Shown here in pieces: positions 6,606-16,100 of a stretch of 35,691 nt of DNA. Within the stretch, counting starts at the first letter, position 1; each line of letters starts with the position of its first letter. Below the pieces are notes generated by a model. The model saw only the letters and a list, made by a program, of their open reading frames with translations, did no database searches and had not been told where the DNA came from. This stretch comes from an uncultured Flavobacteriales bacterium (GTDB lineage Bacteria > Bacteroidota > Bacteroidia > Flavobacteriales_D > Sanyastnellaceae), in assembly GCA_913041065.1 (NCBI GenBank), contig CAJWII010000004.1, forward strand, positions 1 to 35,691, written 5' to 3'. The position numbers and the translations under genes are program-made.

Positions 6606-8525
6606 TTACTTCACCATCAACTTCTGGGTGATGCGGGCGCCGTTCACCACAAGGGTCGCGGTGTAAGAGCCTGCGCCAAACGCTGAAGTCTCCACCATGA
6701 AGTTGTTCATGCCGGCAGGCTGGGTGCCCAACTCGAGGACCTCCACCAACTTGCCCGTGATGTCGCGCAACTCGAACGTCACCTCAGCCGCCTGATCCAA
6801 ACGGAACTGGAAGCGCGTGTTGTCGGTGGTTGGGTTCGGGAAGGCTGGGAACATTTCGAAACCTTCGCTGGCCATCGCCTCATTGGTGTTGGTCACCGCG
6901 TCAGGGTTCAAGTTCAAACGAACCATGGGCACTTCTGTGGTGTAGTACCAGTCGTACGCCTGGCCAGAACCGAATGGGCCGTACACGAAGGCTGTCTGCG
7001 CTTCGGTGTCCTGGGCCTCTCCGATCTGCACGTTGGCGCCACCGTAGTGCTCAAATGCCGCACCGAGGAAGTCACCCTCGACAGCTTCGTAAGGCTCATC
7101 GAACACGAAGGTGTACCATGTGATGTCACCTGCGCTGCCGTTGGTGTTGCCAGGAACCAAGGCAATCTCAGGAGAAGAGGTCAACTCACCGCCATATTGC
7201 TCAGTCAAGGCTTCGTCAGCGTTCACATCCACCAAGAAACCACGCACTGGCGTGAAGTCTTCGCTGCCGTCCATGATGGCCACATCCACACCGTACACGG
7301 TGACGTCCGCCAACACTTGGTACAAAGGCATCTGAATGTAGTCCACCGTCCCATCCGCCGGCGCCAAGTTGGACACCTCGCCATTGTCACGTCCCCACTG
7401 GAGGCCGGTGACTTCGAACTCAGCACTCACTGTGTTGTTGCTCATGTCGGCGTCCATGGAGTCCATCTGAAGCGTGAGTGACATGTTGACCATGCCGAAT
7501 GCGCCGCCTGTCGGATAATCAACATACACCGTGTCAGTTTCCCCGGTGGCCAAATCTGCCTCGAGCGCGGCGCCAGAAGTCACTTCTCCATTCACGTCCA
7601 ATATGCCGTACACCCCTGAGGTGGCGTTGTTGCCGAAGTTGGACGCTTCAGCTGCGAAAGTCAACGTGTCAGGCAACTGAGACTCGGCCCACGCGCCGTA
7701 CTCGTAAAGGTTGCTAGTCGCGGTCGCAGTGTAGCTGGTGTAGTTGCCCAAGGTCAAGTCGTTGTCGGGGGCGTCGAACACCTCCAGGTCGTCAATCATC
7801 CATGCGTAACCCCAAATGCCCTTCCAGCGGAAACGGATGTACACCGTCTCCTGGTCGCCAGCGATGCCGGTGATGTTGAAGGTCTTCTGGGTGGGGTTCG
7901 CCACAGGGTCCTGGGTCTGCATGTCGGGCCACAATTCCCAACGGGCCTGCACTGGGCCTTCCATCTCGTCGTAGGTCACGAAGCCCTCAGACACCTCGAA
8001 GGTGTTCAAGTCTGGCCATGTGGTGCCGTCGCGAGAGACTTCCACCAAGCAGTACTCGTTGCCGTCGCTGTTGCCGTTGTCCCACATGCGGTACTGGTTG
8101 GCGAAGGTGATCGCCACGCCAGGGTGTCCCACTGTGGAGAACGGAGTCACGAGGTCGGCCCATGCGTTCTCGACCACGCCCAAGCCAGACTCGCCGCCGG
8201 CAAGGTCGGAGTCGATCATCAAGAACCCGTCGTCTGCAGTGGCACTGTTGATGGCTGCGATCGCGGCAGGTCCGCTTGGTGCCAAGCCAGGTCCGCACTG
8301 CCAGTCCAGCTCGATGCCAGGCTCATTCTGTTCGTCGAAGGCCCACTCGTCGCAGTTGGCGAAGGTGGTGGCCCAAATGGTTTCGCGGTCTCCGTCCAGG
8401 GCGGGGGCCACAGCTTTCACGTCGCGCAACTCGGTGCGGACAGCTTCAGCAGGAGCGCACACTTTTTGGGCGGCCGCGCCGAAGCTCATGAGGCCGGCAA
8501 GGGCCAAAATGTAAAATTGCTTCAT
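6606..8525 (-). CDS. secreted T9SS cargo protein (type A sorting domain), hypothetical
   Basis: The protein has 639 residues: a signal peptide (MKQFYILALAGLMSFGAAAQ), an N-terminal jelly-roll-like domain (TIWATTFANCDEW ... GYAWMIDDLEVFDAPDNDL), CARDB-like beta domains (LTFAAEASNFGNNATSG), and a C-terminal type A sorting domain (PAFPNPTTDNTRFQFRL ... ARITQKLMVK). It should be exported by the type IX secretion system. Acidic residues dominate the mature part, as in many marine secreted proteins. The ATG at 8525 is preferred over an upstream codon at 8552, since it starts the signal peptide. It shares domain order and ending with the downstream gene at 4388-6463, suggesting an old tandem duplication. 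No catalytic motif was recognised. Confidence 0.88.
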   Translation of the reverse strand: MKQFYILALAGLMSFGAAAQKVCAPAEAVRTELRDVKAVAPALDGDRETIWATTFANCDEWAFDEQNEPGIELDWQCGPGLAPSGPAAIAAINSATADDGFLMIDSDLAGGESGLGVVENAWADLVTPFSTVGHPGVAITFANQYRMWDNGNSDGNEYCLVEVSRDGTTWPDLNTFEVSEGFVTYDEMEGPVQARWELWPDMQTQDPVANPTQKTFNITGIAGDQETVYIRFRWKGIWGYAWMIDDLEVFDAPDNDLTLGNYTSYTATATSNLYEYGAWAESQLPDTLTFAAEASNFGNNATSGVYGILDVNGEVTSGAALEADLATGETDTVYVDYPTGGAFGMVNMSLTLQMDSMDADMSNNTVSAEFEVTGLQWGRDNGEVSNLAPADGTVDYIQMPLYQVLADVTVYGVDVAIMDGSEDFTPVRGFLVDVNADEALTEQYGGELTSSPEIALVPGNTNGSAGDITWYTFVFDEPYEAVEGDFLGAAFEHYGGANVQIGEAQDTEAQTAFVYGPFGSGQAYDWYYTTEVPMVRLNLNPDAVTNTNEAMASEGFEMFPAFPNPTTDNTRFQFRLDQAAEVTFELRDITGKLVEVLELGTQPAGMNNFMVETSAFGAGSYTATLVVNGARITQKLMVK

Positions 8526-8559
8526 AGATGTAGGTTTTGAATTCAGATACAATTCTTGG

Positions 8560-8567
8560 CGAAAATA
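8560..8567 (-). promoter_or_regulatory. weak -7 candidate for the T9SS cargo gene starting at 8525
   Basis: The minus strand reads TATTTTCG, one mismatch from TAnnTTTG and identical to the element before the GH3 gene, but here about 34 bases before the ATG. No convincing -33 TTG was found. Confidence 0.3.
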
Positions 8568-8617
8568 GGCTCGTTCACTTTAAGTCGCCTCTTCAGGCCC
8601 AAGGGTTGCGAACACCC

Positions 8618-11494
8618 TCAGGTGAACGCTTCCTCAAACGCGGAGAGTGGCGGGCAAGAGCATACGAGGTTGCGGTCCCCATGGGCGTTGTCCACGCGGG
8701 CCACCGAGCTCCAGAACTTTCGTCCCACCAAATCGCGCACAGGGTACACCGCTTTCTCGCGGCTGTACACGTGGTTCCATTCGGTCGCGGTGGCCTCCTC
8801 CACGGTGTGGGGTGCCATTTTCAAGACGTTGTCGTGGGCGTCGGCCTCGCCGCGTTGCACCGCCGCGATTTCTTCCCGGATGGCGAGCATGGCCTCGGCG
8901 AAGCGGTCCAACTCCTCCAAGCTTTCGCTCTCGGTCGGCTCCACCATCAACGTGCCAGGCACGGGCCATGACACCGTTGGGGCGTGGAATCCGAAGTCGA
9001 TCAACCGCTTGGCGATGTCCATCACCTCGATGCCCACCTCCTTGAATGCGCGGCAATCCAAAATCATCTCGTGCGCCACCGTGCCATTTTTGGCTTGATA
9101 CAGCACGTCGTACGCCCCTTCAAGCCGTGCTTTCAAGTAGTTCGCATTCAAAATGGCCACCTTGGTGCTCTCCGTCAACCCGCTTTGGCCGAGCATCTTG
9201 ATGTAGGCGTAAGGGATTTGGGCAATCAACGCGCTTCCAAACGGCGCGGCGCTGACCGCGTCGATGGACGTGTCCTCGCCCACCGCCACCACCTCGTGGC
9301 CGGGCAAGAAGGACACCAAGTGCGCCGCGACCCCTATCGGGCCCACGCCAGGGCCGCCGCCGCCATGCGGGATGGCGAAGGTCTTGTGGAGGTTGAGGTG
9401 ACACACGTCGGCCCCAATCATGCCCGGGCTGGTGAGTCCCACCTGGGCGTTCATGTTGGCCCCGTCCATGTACACCTGCCCGCCATGGGCGTGAATCATC
9501 TCCGTGACTTCGAGGACCGAGCTCTCAAACACCCCGTGGGTGGACGGGTAAGTGATCATCAAAGCCCCGAGGTTTTCACTGTGCTGCTCGGACTTGGCGC
9601 GCAAGTCGTCGACGTCGATGTTGCCATGCTTGTCGCATCCAACCACCACCACTTTCAGGCCCGCCATGACGGCACTCGCAGGGTTGGTGCCGTGGGCGCT
9701 GTTGGGGATCAAACAAATGTTCCGGTGGCTCTCCCCGCGGGCCGCGTGGTATGCCCGAATCACCATCAACCCGGCAAATTCTCCTTGGGCGCCGCTGTTG
9801 GGCTGGAGAGAAATTCCAGCGAAACCGGTGATTTCTGCCAGGTCGCGCTCGAGCTCGGTGAGCATGGCGCGTGTGCCTTTGGCCTGATTCACGGGACAAA
9901 AGGGGTGCAATTCTGCAAACGCCGCCCACGTGATGGGAATCAATTCTGTCGCCGCGTTCAGCTTCATCGTGCACGACCCAAGTGGAATCATGGCGTGGGT
10001 CAAGCTCAAATCTTTGTTCTCCAGGAGCTTGATGTACCGCATCATCTCTGTCTCCGAGCGGTAACGGTTGAAGACCGGGTGGTGGAGGTAATCCACAGGC
10101 CTGGCCAGGGGCCCCAAGAAGGTTTCCTCAAAGACCACCCCTTGGACGGGGCTCACTCCGAGGACCGAGCACAACGTCGCAAAGTCGTTGCGGTTGGTGC
10201 GCTCGTGAAGAGAAATCCCCACGTGCTCTCCATCAGGGTAGTAACGCAGGTTGACACGCTTGGATTCGGCGCGGGCTCGCAGCGCCTTCATGGCGTCTTG
10301 GCCCCCTGCCACGTGCACCTTGAGGGTGTCGAAATAGCACGTATTCACCACGGTGAGCGACTCGTTGGCACCCAACGAAACGGCCAGCGTGCGGGCGTAC
10401 GTGTGGATGCGTTCTGAAATGGCACGAAGCCCCTGAGGACCGTGGTAGACCGCGTACATAGACGCCATCACCGCGAGCAAACTTTGGGCCGTGCAAATGT
10501 TTGAAGTCGCCTTGTCCCGGCGAATGTGCTGCTCTCGGGTCTGAAGCGCCATGCGCAAGGCTTGCTTGCCGAGGCGGTCGACCGAGACACCGATGATGCG
10601 TCCTGGGAAGTGACGCTTGAACGACTCTTTGGCGGCGAAGAAGGCAGCGTGCGGACCGCCATAGCCCATGGGCACGCCGAAGCGCTGGGAACTTCCGACC
10701 ACGACGTCCGCGCCCATTTGGCCTGGGCTTTTCATGACCAACAAGGCCATCAAATCCGTGGCAAACACGCTGCGAACATCTAAGGCGGCAAGGCTGGCCA
10801 TCAAGTCTGTCAAGTCTTGCGCCTCCCCATTGGCGTCCGGGTACTGCACCAAGCATCCGAACACGCCGCCCTGTTCTGACGAGGCCTGCATGTCCTCTCG
10901 GGCCATGAGTTCGAGATTGATCTCCAGGTGCGCCGCGCGGGTGCGCAGCACGCTCAGGGTTTGGGGGAATACCGCATTGTCCACCAAGAACCGCGTCAGG
11001 CCTTCCTTCACTTGAGGACGGGGACGTGCGGCAAACAACATGGCCATGGCCTCCGCGGCCGACGTGCCCTCATCCAGCAAGGATGCGTTGGCCACTTCCA
11101 TGCCGGTCAAGTCCATGACCATGGTTTGGAAATTCAACAGGGCCTCGAGACGGCCTTGGGCAATCTCCGCCTGGTACGGGGTGTACGCCGTGTACCATCC
11201 CGGATTCTCAAGCACGTTGCGGCGGATGACGCTGGGCACCTCGGTGGGGTAGTAGCCCATGCCGATGTAGTTGCGAAACAGCGTGTTCTGGGATGCCAAC
11301 CCGTCGATGTGCTCGAGGTACTCACTTTCGGTCAACGAGGTGGTGACGTCCAACCGCTCACGCAAGCGAATGCTTCCAGGCACCACGCGTTCGATGAGTT
11401 CGTTCAGGGAGGGTTCTCCAAGGGTGCGGAGCATGCTGTTTTGGTCCTCGAGGCGAGGACCCACATGGCGGGACACAAAGTTTCCAATCTTCAT
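8618..11494 (-). CDS. gcvP: glycine dehydrogenase (aminomethyl-transferring), GcvP
   Basis: This is the P protein of the glycine cleavage system. It decarboxylates glycine with pyridoxal phosphate and passes the aminomethyl group to lipoyl-GcvH; it acts in the cytosol and feeds one-carbon metabolism. At 958 residues it is the fused single-chain form, containing both halves found separately as GcvPA/GcvPB. The start RHVGPRLEDQNSML and the motif YYPTEVPSVIRRN are characteristic. The PLP lysine is Lys704 in NLHKTFAIPHGGGGPG. The other cleavage-system genes are not in the window, as is usual in Bacteroidota. It is transcribed divergently from a UbiA-like gene, and a TATTTTTG element at 11536-11543 would give a leader of roughly 35-40 bases. 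No glycine riboswitch fits in that space. Confidence 0.98.
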   Translation of the reverse strand: MKIGNFVSRHVGPRLEDQNSMLRTLGEPSLNELIERVVPGSIRLRERLDVTTSLTESEYLEHIDGLASQNTLFRNYIGMGYYPTEVPSVIRRNVLENPGWYTAYTPYQAEIAQGRLEALLNFQTMVMDLTGMEVANASLLDEGTSAAEAMAMLFAARPRPQVKEGLTRFLVDNAVFPQTLSVLRTRAAHLEINLELMAREDMQASSEQGGVFGCLVQYPDANGEAQDLTDLMASLAALDVRSVFATDLMALLVMKSPGQMGADVVVGSSQRFGVPMGYGGPHAAFFAAKESFKRHFPGRIIGVSVDRLGKQALRMALQTREQHIRRDKATSNICTAQSLLAVMASMYAVYHGPQGLRAISERIHTYARTLAVSLGANESLTVVNTCYFDTLKVHVAGGQDAMKALRARAESKRVNLRYYPDGEHVGISLHERTNRNDFATLCSVLGVSPVQGVVFEETFLGPLARPVDYLHHPVFNRYRSETEMMRYIKLLENKDLSLTHAMIPLGSCTMKLNAATELIPITWAAFAELHPFCPVNQAKGTRAMLTELERDLAEITGFAGISLQPNSGAQGEFAGLMVIRAYHAARGESHRNICLIPNSAHGTNPASAVMAGLKVVVVGCDKHGNIDVDDLRAKSEQHSENLGALMITYPSTHGVFESSVLEVTEMIHAHGGQVYMDGANMNAQVGLTSPGMIGADVCHLNLHKTFAIPHGGGGPGVGPIGVAAHLVSFLPGHEVVAVGEDTSIDAVSAAPFGSALIAQIPYAYIKMLGQSGLTESTKVAILNANYLKARLEGAYDVLYQAKNGTVAHEMILDCRAFKEVGIEVMDIAKRLIDFGFHAPTVSWPVPGTLMVEPTESESLEELDRFAEAMLAIREEIAAVQRGEADAHDNVLKMAPHTVEEATATEWNHVYSREKAVYPVRDLVGRKFWSSVARVDNAHGDRNLVCSCPPLSAFEEAFT

Positions 11495-11535
11495 GAAACC
11501 AAGGTTTTTTGCGAGAGATTCCTTGTGAGGAAGCG

Positions 11536-11543
11536 CAAAAATA
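11536..11543 (-). promoter_or_regulatory. -7 promoter element of gcvP
   Basis: The minus strand reads TATTTTTG, a perfect TAnnTTTG match 41 bases before the gcvP ATG. TTTG lies upstream at 11572-11569, but with a 25-base spacer, longer than the usual 19-21. Confidence 0.5.
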
Positions 11544-11620
11544 CACTTGGAGTTCTCTGGGTGGTATCCAAACCGTCAACATCCAGTCCACCAAAGGTCC
11601 AACGGCGGCCACGGGCGACC

Positions 11621-11628
11621 GAATTTTG
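11621..11628 (+). promoter_or_regulatory. possible -7 element of the UbiA-like gene
   Basis: The plus strand reads GAATTTTG-TCCC-ATG. The octamer is one mismatch from TAnnTTTG (first T is G) and has the same 4-base spacing to the start codon as several other genes here. Confidence 0.35.
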
Positions 11629-11632
11629 TCCC

Positions 11633-12547
11633 ATGCTTTGGCGGATTCTGTCCTTCACCCACCTCTGGATTGCCCTTGGCGCCTTTGTCACCACCATGTT
11701 CAGTTGGATGTGGTGGGCGGAAGGGGCAGCCATGGAGCGGGGCGGCGTGGAAGATGCCTTCTGGGTCGCCACGGCCACAGGGCTGGGGTACACCGTCCAA
11801 CGCGCCATCAAGCACACCCGCCACCCCCAAAACATGCCTGAAGGGCGGCGGCGGTTTTGGGACAGCGCCAAATGGCCCATGGTCGCAGCCTGGGGCCTCG
11901 CATGGGCGGGCTGCACTTGGGTTCACTGGGACGAGTTGGGCCTGGAAGAGCCTCGGCGCGTGGCGGTGCTCGGTGTGGTGGCCCTCGCCTCCCTGGCCTA
12001 CGCCGTGGTGCCTGGCTGTGGAGGTGGGCTTCGGAAGGTCGTTTGGGCGAAAACCCCCTTGATCGCAGCGGTGTGGGCGACCGCCACCACACACCATCCG
12101 GAGCTGGGCTGGGACGGCGTCCTATGGATCCAGCGGTTCGTGTTCATCGCAGGGCTGACCCTGCCCTTCGACATTCGGGATCTCGACGTCGACAGGCACC
12201 ACATGGAGACTTTGCCCCAAGTCACGTCCCCGGAGCAGGTCCTTTCTTGGGCCCGGCACTTGCTTGCCGGCGCAGGGCTTTTGAGCCTGGCCGTGGGGGG
12301 CTGGCGTCTCGACCAACACGGGGTCCGTCTAATCGACGCCACACCGATGTTGCTTGCCCTGCAATGTGGGTGGGCCATGTGGTTGATGCGGCCCAAGGTG
12401 GCCCTGGGTGCCTTGATGAGTTCCGACGAATGGACGCGTGAGCGCAAGACGGGCTGGCAGCTCGACGGCGTGCTTGTGATGCCCTACGTCGTGTACCTGA
12501 CGCTGTACGTCGTGCTCTTGATGCTGGCGCCCGTAATGCGAGGCTGA
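11633..12547 (+). CDS. UbiA-like polytopic membrane protein, degenerate prenyltransferase
   Basis: The 304-residue protein is largely hydrophobic, with about eight or nine membrane segments, and resembles the UbiA prenyltransferase superfamily. The second Asp-rich motif is present as LPFDIRDLDVDR (residues about 177-188, Asp180, Asp183, Asp185, Asp187). The first motif, normally NxxxD after helix 2, is replaced by YTVQRAIKHTRH with no aspartate, so ordinary Mg-diphosphate binding is doubtful. Similar UbiA-like membrane proteins with an altered first motif occur in Flavobacteriales (from memory, not searched). I chose the ATG at 11633 because the frame upstream lies in the divergent promoter region and has no helix. 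Substrate and even catalytic activity are unknown. It stands alone between divergent gcvP and the secreted fusion gene downstream. Confidence 0.65.
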   Translation: MLWRILSFTHLWIALGAFVTTMFSWMWWAEGAAMERGGVEDAFWVATATGLGYTVQRAIKHTRHPQNMPEGRRRFWDSAKWPMVAAWGLAWAGCTWVHWDELGLEEPRRVAVLGVVALASLAYAVVPGCGGGLRKVVWAKTPLIAAVWATATTHHPELGWDGVLWIQRFVFIAGLTLPFDIRDLDVDRHHMETLPQVTSPEQVLSWARHLLAGAGLLSLAVGGWRLDQHGVRLIDATPMLLALQCGWAMWLMRPKVALGALMSSDEWTRERKTGWQLDGVLVMPYVVYLTLYVVLLMLAPVMRG

Positions 12548-12596
12548 ATACGGGACGCTTGGGATTTGTCTTACATTCACAGTCAACCAACAAGCC

Positions 12597-15500
12597 ATGA
12601 TTTTGACCCGACTCTCCTGTGCGGCTCCCACGATGGGACTCTTCGTGATGCTCCTCTTGGCAGGGCTTCCCATTGCCCATGCGCAATGGCTGGAGTGGGA
12701 CCTTCAAACCGACAGCCGCCTGGTGCTTTACTCGGTGGCCCAATCGGACGACGAAGAAAAAGACATGTGGCCGGCCGACTTGAATCAAGACGGATGGACC
12801 GACGTGATTGTGGTCCGGAAAGAGCCCTTTTCTGCGGCGACCGAGCCCGCCAAATCTGACCTCTTGCTCATGAATCAGGAGGGCACGTTGGTGGACATGA
12901 CGGAGGAGTTGGCCCCTGAGTTCTTGACCAACCTCAGCTTCGCAAGGGACGTCTACACCGTGGACGTAGATGGCGACACGTGGGACGACGTGGTCATCAT
13001 CAACACGTTCAACCAACAACCCATGCTTTACATGAACCTCGGAGTCGACGAGGACGGAGCGTGGTTGGGTCTGGCGGACCAATCGGCCGAGCGGTTCCCT
13101 GAATTGACAAGCGACCAGCCGTTGATGTGTGCGGTGTGGGCCGGAGACTTGACTGGCAACGGCGCCCAGGATTTGTACTTCGTGAACTACCGGGTCAACA
13201 GCGGTGGTGGCACGGCCAAGGACTTCCTGCTCATCAACGACGGCACCGGGCACTTCACCGACGAGGGCGAAGCCCGGATGGGCGATTTGCTGCACAGCGC
13301 ATTTGGCACGGCAGGCCAAATCCACGACATGGACGGCGACGGCGACCTGGACATCGTCAAAAACACCACACTGTACAACGTGGCGCCTTGGAACAGCCGC
13401 GGGGTCTTGGTCCTCTTCAACAACGGGGAAGGGCACTTCAGCAACTGGCAAAACTTGGTGCCCAACGCCTCCCCGTACATGTTCGAGGTGGCCGATTTCA
13501 ACGGCGACGGCCTGCTGGACCTCTACGTGGTCGACGACGGAAGCGACAAGCTGCTCACCGCCACCGAGCACGTCGCAGACACCGAGCTTGGGTTCACCAC
13601 TGTGAACCTGGGCTTCCCCTCTTCCAACGGGTTTGGAGGAAACGTGCACGCCGCGGACTTGGACTTGGACGGCGACGTGGATGTGGTGGTTTCCGACGTG
13701 GATGTGGACATCCCCCCGTGCAACAGCGGACGGCGCATGGCGATCTACGAGAACGTGGACGGCATGCTGTCCGACCCTTACGGCACGACCACATTCGATT
13801 GGGTTACGAACAGTTACGATGTGGCCTTGCTCGACATCAACAACGACGGGCTTGTGGACATCTTGAGCGGAAAGTGCGCCGGCTATGAGGTAATCATGTC
13901 CGACAACTGCGCGCTTGCGTCGAGCTCGGCGGATTACGATTTGGACGGGGTGCCCGACGCCTGCGACGAGTGCCCCAACAACCCCGACCCCGACTGCGAA
14001 GTGCAAGGTTCTTACCCTACGGTGAGTACGGACCACAGCATGGCCCGGCAATGGAACGACATGCTGCTGGAAAGCATTCGGGCCGACTTCGCCCGCCCCA
14101 CGGTGCATGCCAGGAACCTGTGGCACAGCTCCCTGTTGATGTGGGACGCATGGGCAGTGATGGACAGCGCCGCATGCCCGGCATTCTTGGGACAGGACTT
14201 GGGCGGATTTGTGGCCGCGTTCGACGGATTCACCCCGGCGACCGATGAGGAAACGGCGCGTAATGAAGCCATCGCCTTCGGGATGTACCGGCTCTTGAGC
14301 CACCGCTTCGCCAACGCCCCAGGCGTGGACGACCTCCTGGTCGGCTACGACATCCACATGGGCATCTTGGGCCACGACGTGAACTTCACAAGCACAGACT
14401 ACTCGAGTGGCGACGGACGGGCGCTTGGCAACCATCTCGCGGAGCAGCTGATTGCGTTTGGCCTTCAAGACGGGGCCAACGAAGCCAGTGGGTACGCCAA
14501 CACGGTGTACGAACCTGTGAATCCCTCCCTGATTGTCGATTTGGATGGCAACGAAGCCGTGGAAGACTTGAACCGGTGGCAGCCCCTCACACTGGATCTG
14601 TTTATCGACCAAAGCGGCAACGTCATCCCCGGAGAAACCCCGCCATTCCTGTCGCCAGAATGGGGCCAAGTGACGTCGTGGGCGCTCGGCGACGAAGACC
14701 TCAACACCTACACCCGAGACAGCTTCAACTACCAGGTCTACCACGATCCTGGACAGCCGGCATTGCACGCCATGGATGGCTCAGGGACCTCGGAGATTTA
14801 CCAAGGGGGGCACAGCATGGTGGCGCTTTGGTCGGGCATGTTGGACCCCACTGACGGGGTGATGTGGGACATCAGCCCCGCGTCGATTGGCAATCGCACC
14901 TCCTACCCCACCACGCTTGAGACGTACGCCACCCTGTACGACGCCACAAACGGCGGATCGCCCAGCCCGGGCCACGACGTCAATCCGTCCACTGGAGACC
15001 CCTATACGCCCAACACGGTGCCCCGTGGCGACTATGCACGTGTGCTCGCTGAATTTTGGGCGGACGGGCCAGATTCAGAGACCCCTCCCGGCCACTGGTT
15101 CACCATCCTGAACTACGTCAGCGACCACCCCCAACTGCTGAAGCAATTCCAAGGTGAAGGTCCAGTGTTGGACGACTTGGAATGGGACGTCAAAGCGTAC
15201 CTCGCCCTCGGATCCGCCATGCACGATTGCGCCATCTCAGCGTGGGGCGTCAAAGGCTGGTACGATTCGTCGCGGCCCATCACGGCCATCCGAGGCATGG
15301 CCGAACTTGGGCAAAGTTCAGACCCCACCTTGCCGAGCTACCACCCAGGAGGGTTGCCGCTGGTGCCTGGCGCCATTGAATTGGTGGAAACCGGAGACCC
15401 GTTGGCCGGTCTTGCAGGCCAACATGTGGGCGAAGTAAAGCTTTGGGCCTGGAAGGGAAGCGACGCCATCAACAACGTGGACACCGAATTCGCAGGGGTA

Positions 15501-16097
15501 GGCTGGATTCTGGCCAAAGCATGGGAGCCCTACCAACGTCCGTCCTTCGTCAGCCCAAACTTCGCCGGCTACGTGAGCGGGCACAGCACCTTCTCGCGCG
15601 CCGCCGCAGAGGTCCTGACCGCCTTCACCGGCGACGCCTATTTCCCTGGCGGCATGGGGAGATTCATCGCGCCAGCAGGCGAATTCTTGGTTTTTGAAGA
15701 CGGCCCCAGTGTCGACGTCGAATTGCAATGGGCCACCTACCGAGATGCCTCAGACGAATGCAGCCTGTCTCGCATCTACGGCGGAATCCACCCGACGTTT
15801 GACGACGTGCCAGGACGACTCATGGGCATCGACATTGGGCTGGACGCCTTCCAGCGAGCCGTGTCGTTTTACGGCGGCGACGCGGCCGAAGGTCCGTGCA
15901 CGTCCACCCCAGAGCCGGTGACCTGCCCCGGGGACCTCGACAACGATGGCTTCGTGACCATCTCCGATGTGCTCATCTTGTTGGGCGACTTCGGGTGCAC
16001 CAGCGCATGCGTGGGTGACGTGGACGGAGACGGGGTGGTGACGGTGGCGGACCTCTTGGGAGGCATCTTGGCGTCCTTCGGCGAAGTTTGCCTTTGA
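12597..16097 (+). CDS. secreted FG-GAP / vanadium haloperoxidase-like (PAP2) / dockerin-like fusion protein
   Basis: A 1166-residue exported protein with at least four parts. A signal peptide ends near AHAQ (residue 30). Residues about 40-430 hold at least seven FG-GAP/VCBS repeats with Asp-rich calcium loops (DLNQDGWTD, DMDGDGDLD, DFNGDGLLD, DINNDGLVD). A thrombospondin-3-like calcium stretch follows (YDLDGVPDACDECPNNPDPDC). Then comes an alpha-helical vanadium haloperoxidase-like domain, starting near HSMARQWNDMLLESIR. The full acid phosphatase/haloperoxidase signature is present: KAWEPYQRP (KxxxxxxRP, near residue 974), VSGHS (near 993) and SRIYGGIHPTFD (SRxxxxxHxxxD, near 1057). The last 55 residues form two dockerin-like EF-hand loops (GDLDNDGFVTISD, GDVDGDGVVTVAD). 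There is no T9SS sorting domain. Halide or phosphate-ester chemistry cannot be told apart from sequence. kynU follows 17 bases downstream. Confidence 0.9.
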   Translation: MILTRLSCAAPTMGLFVMLLLAGLPIAHAQWLEWDLQTDSRLVLYSVAQSDDEEKDMWPADLNQDGWTDVIVVRKEPFSAATEPAKSDLLLMNQEGTLVDMTEELAPEFLTNLSFARDVYTVDVDGDTWDDVVIINTFNQQPMLYMNLGVDEDGAWLGLADQSAERFPELTSDQPLMCAVWAGDLTGNGAQDLYFVNYRVNSGGGTAKDFLLINDGTGHFTDEGEARMGDLLHSAFGTAGQIHDMDGDGDLDIVKNTTLYNVAPWNSRGVLVLFNNGEGHFSNWQNLVPNASPYMFEVADFNGDGLLDLYVVDDGSDKLLTATEHVADTELGFTTVNLGFPSSNGFGGNVHAADLDLDGDVDVVVSDVDVDIPPCNSGRRMAIYENVDGMLSDPYGTTTFDWVTNSYDVALLDINNDGLVDILSGKCAGYEVIMSDNCALASSSADYDLDGVPDACDECPNNPDPDCEVQGSYPTVSTDHSMARQWNDMLLESIRADFARPTVHARNLWHSSLLMWDAWAVMDSAACPAFLGQDLGGFVAAFDGFTPATDEETARNEAIAFGMYRLLSHRFANAPGVDDLLVGYDIHMGILGHDVNFTSTDYSSGDGRALGNHLAEQLIAFGLQDGANEASGYANTVYEPVNPSLIVDLDGNEAVEDLNRWQPLTLDLFIDQSGNVIPGETPPFLSPEWGQVTSWALGDEDLNTYTRDSFNYQVYHDPGQPALHAMDGSGTSEIYQGGHSMVALWSGMLDPTDGVMWDISPASIGNRTSYPTTLETYATLYDATNGGSPSPGHDVNPSTGDPYTPNTVPRGDYARVLAEFWADGPDSETPPGHWFTILNYVSDHPQLLKQFQGEGPVLDDLEWDVKAYLALGSAMHDCAISAWGVKGWYDSSRPITAIRGMAELGQSSDPTLPSYHPGGLPLVPGAIELVETGDPLAGLAGQHVGEVKLWAWKGSDAINNVDTEFAGVGWILAKAWEPYQRPSFVSPNFAGYVSGHSTFSRAAAEVLTAFTGDAYFPGGMGRFIAPAGEFLVFEDGPSVDVELQWATYRDASDECSLSRIYGGIHPTFDDVPGRLMGIDIGLDAFQRAVSFYGGDAAEGPCTSTPEPVTCPGDLDNDGFVTISDVLILLGDFGCTSACVGDVDGDGVVTVADLLGGILASFGEVCL

Positions 16098-16100
16098 TGG

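Noticed and set aside
11495-11632. possible glycine riboswitch upstream of gcvP
   Set aside because: The predicted leader is only about 40 bases and the divergent spacer 138 bases, with no paired aptamer pattern visible.
12222-14768. 848-codon open frame on the minus strand opposite the haloperoxidase-like gene
   Set aside because: It mirrors a strongly supported plus-strand gene, has low-complexity Val/His/Arg-rich sequence and no recognisable domain. Long antisense frames are expected in GC-rich coding DNA.
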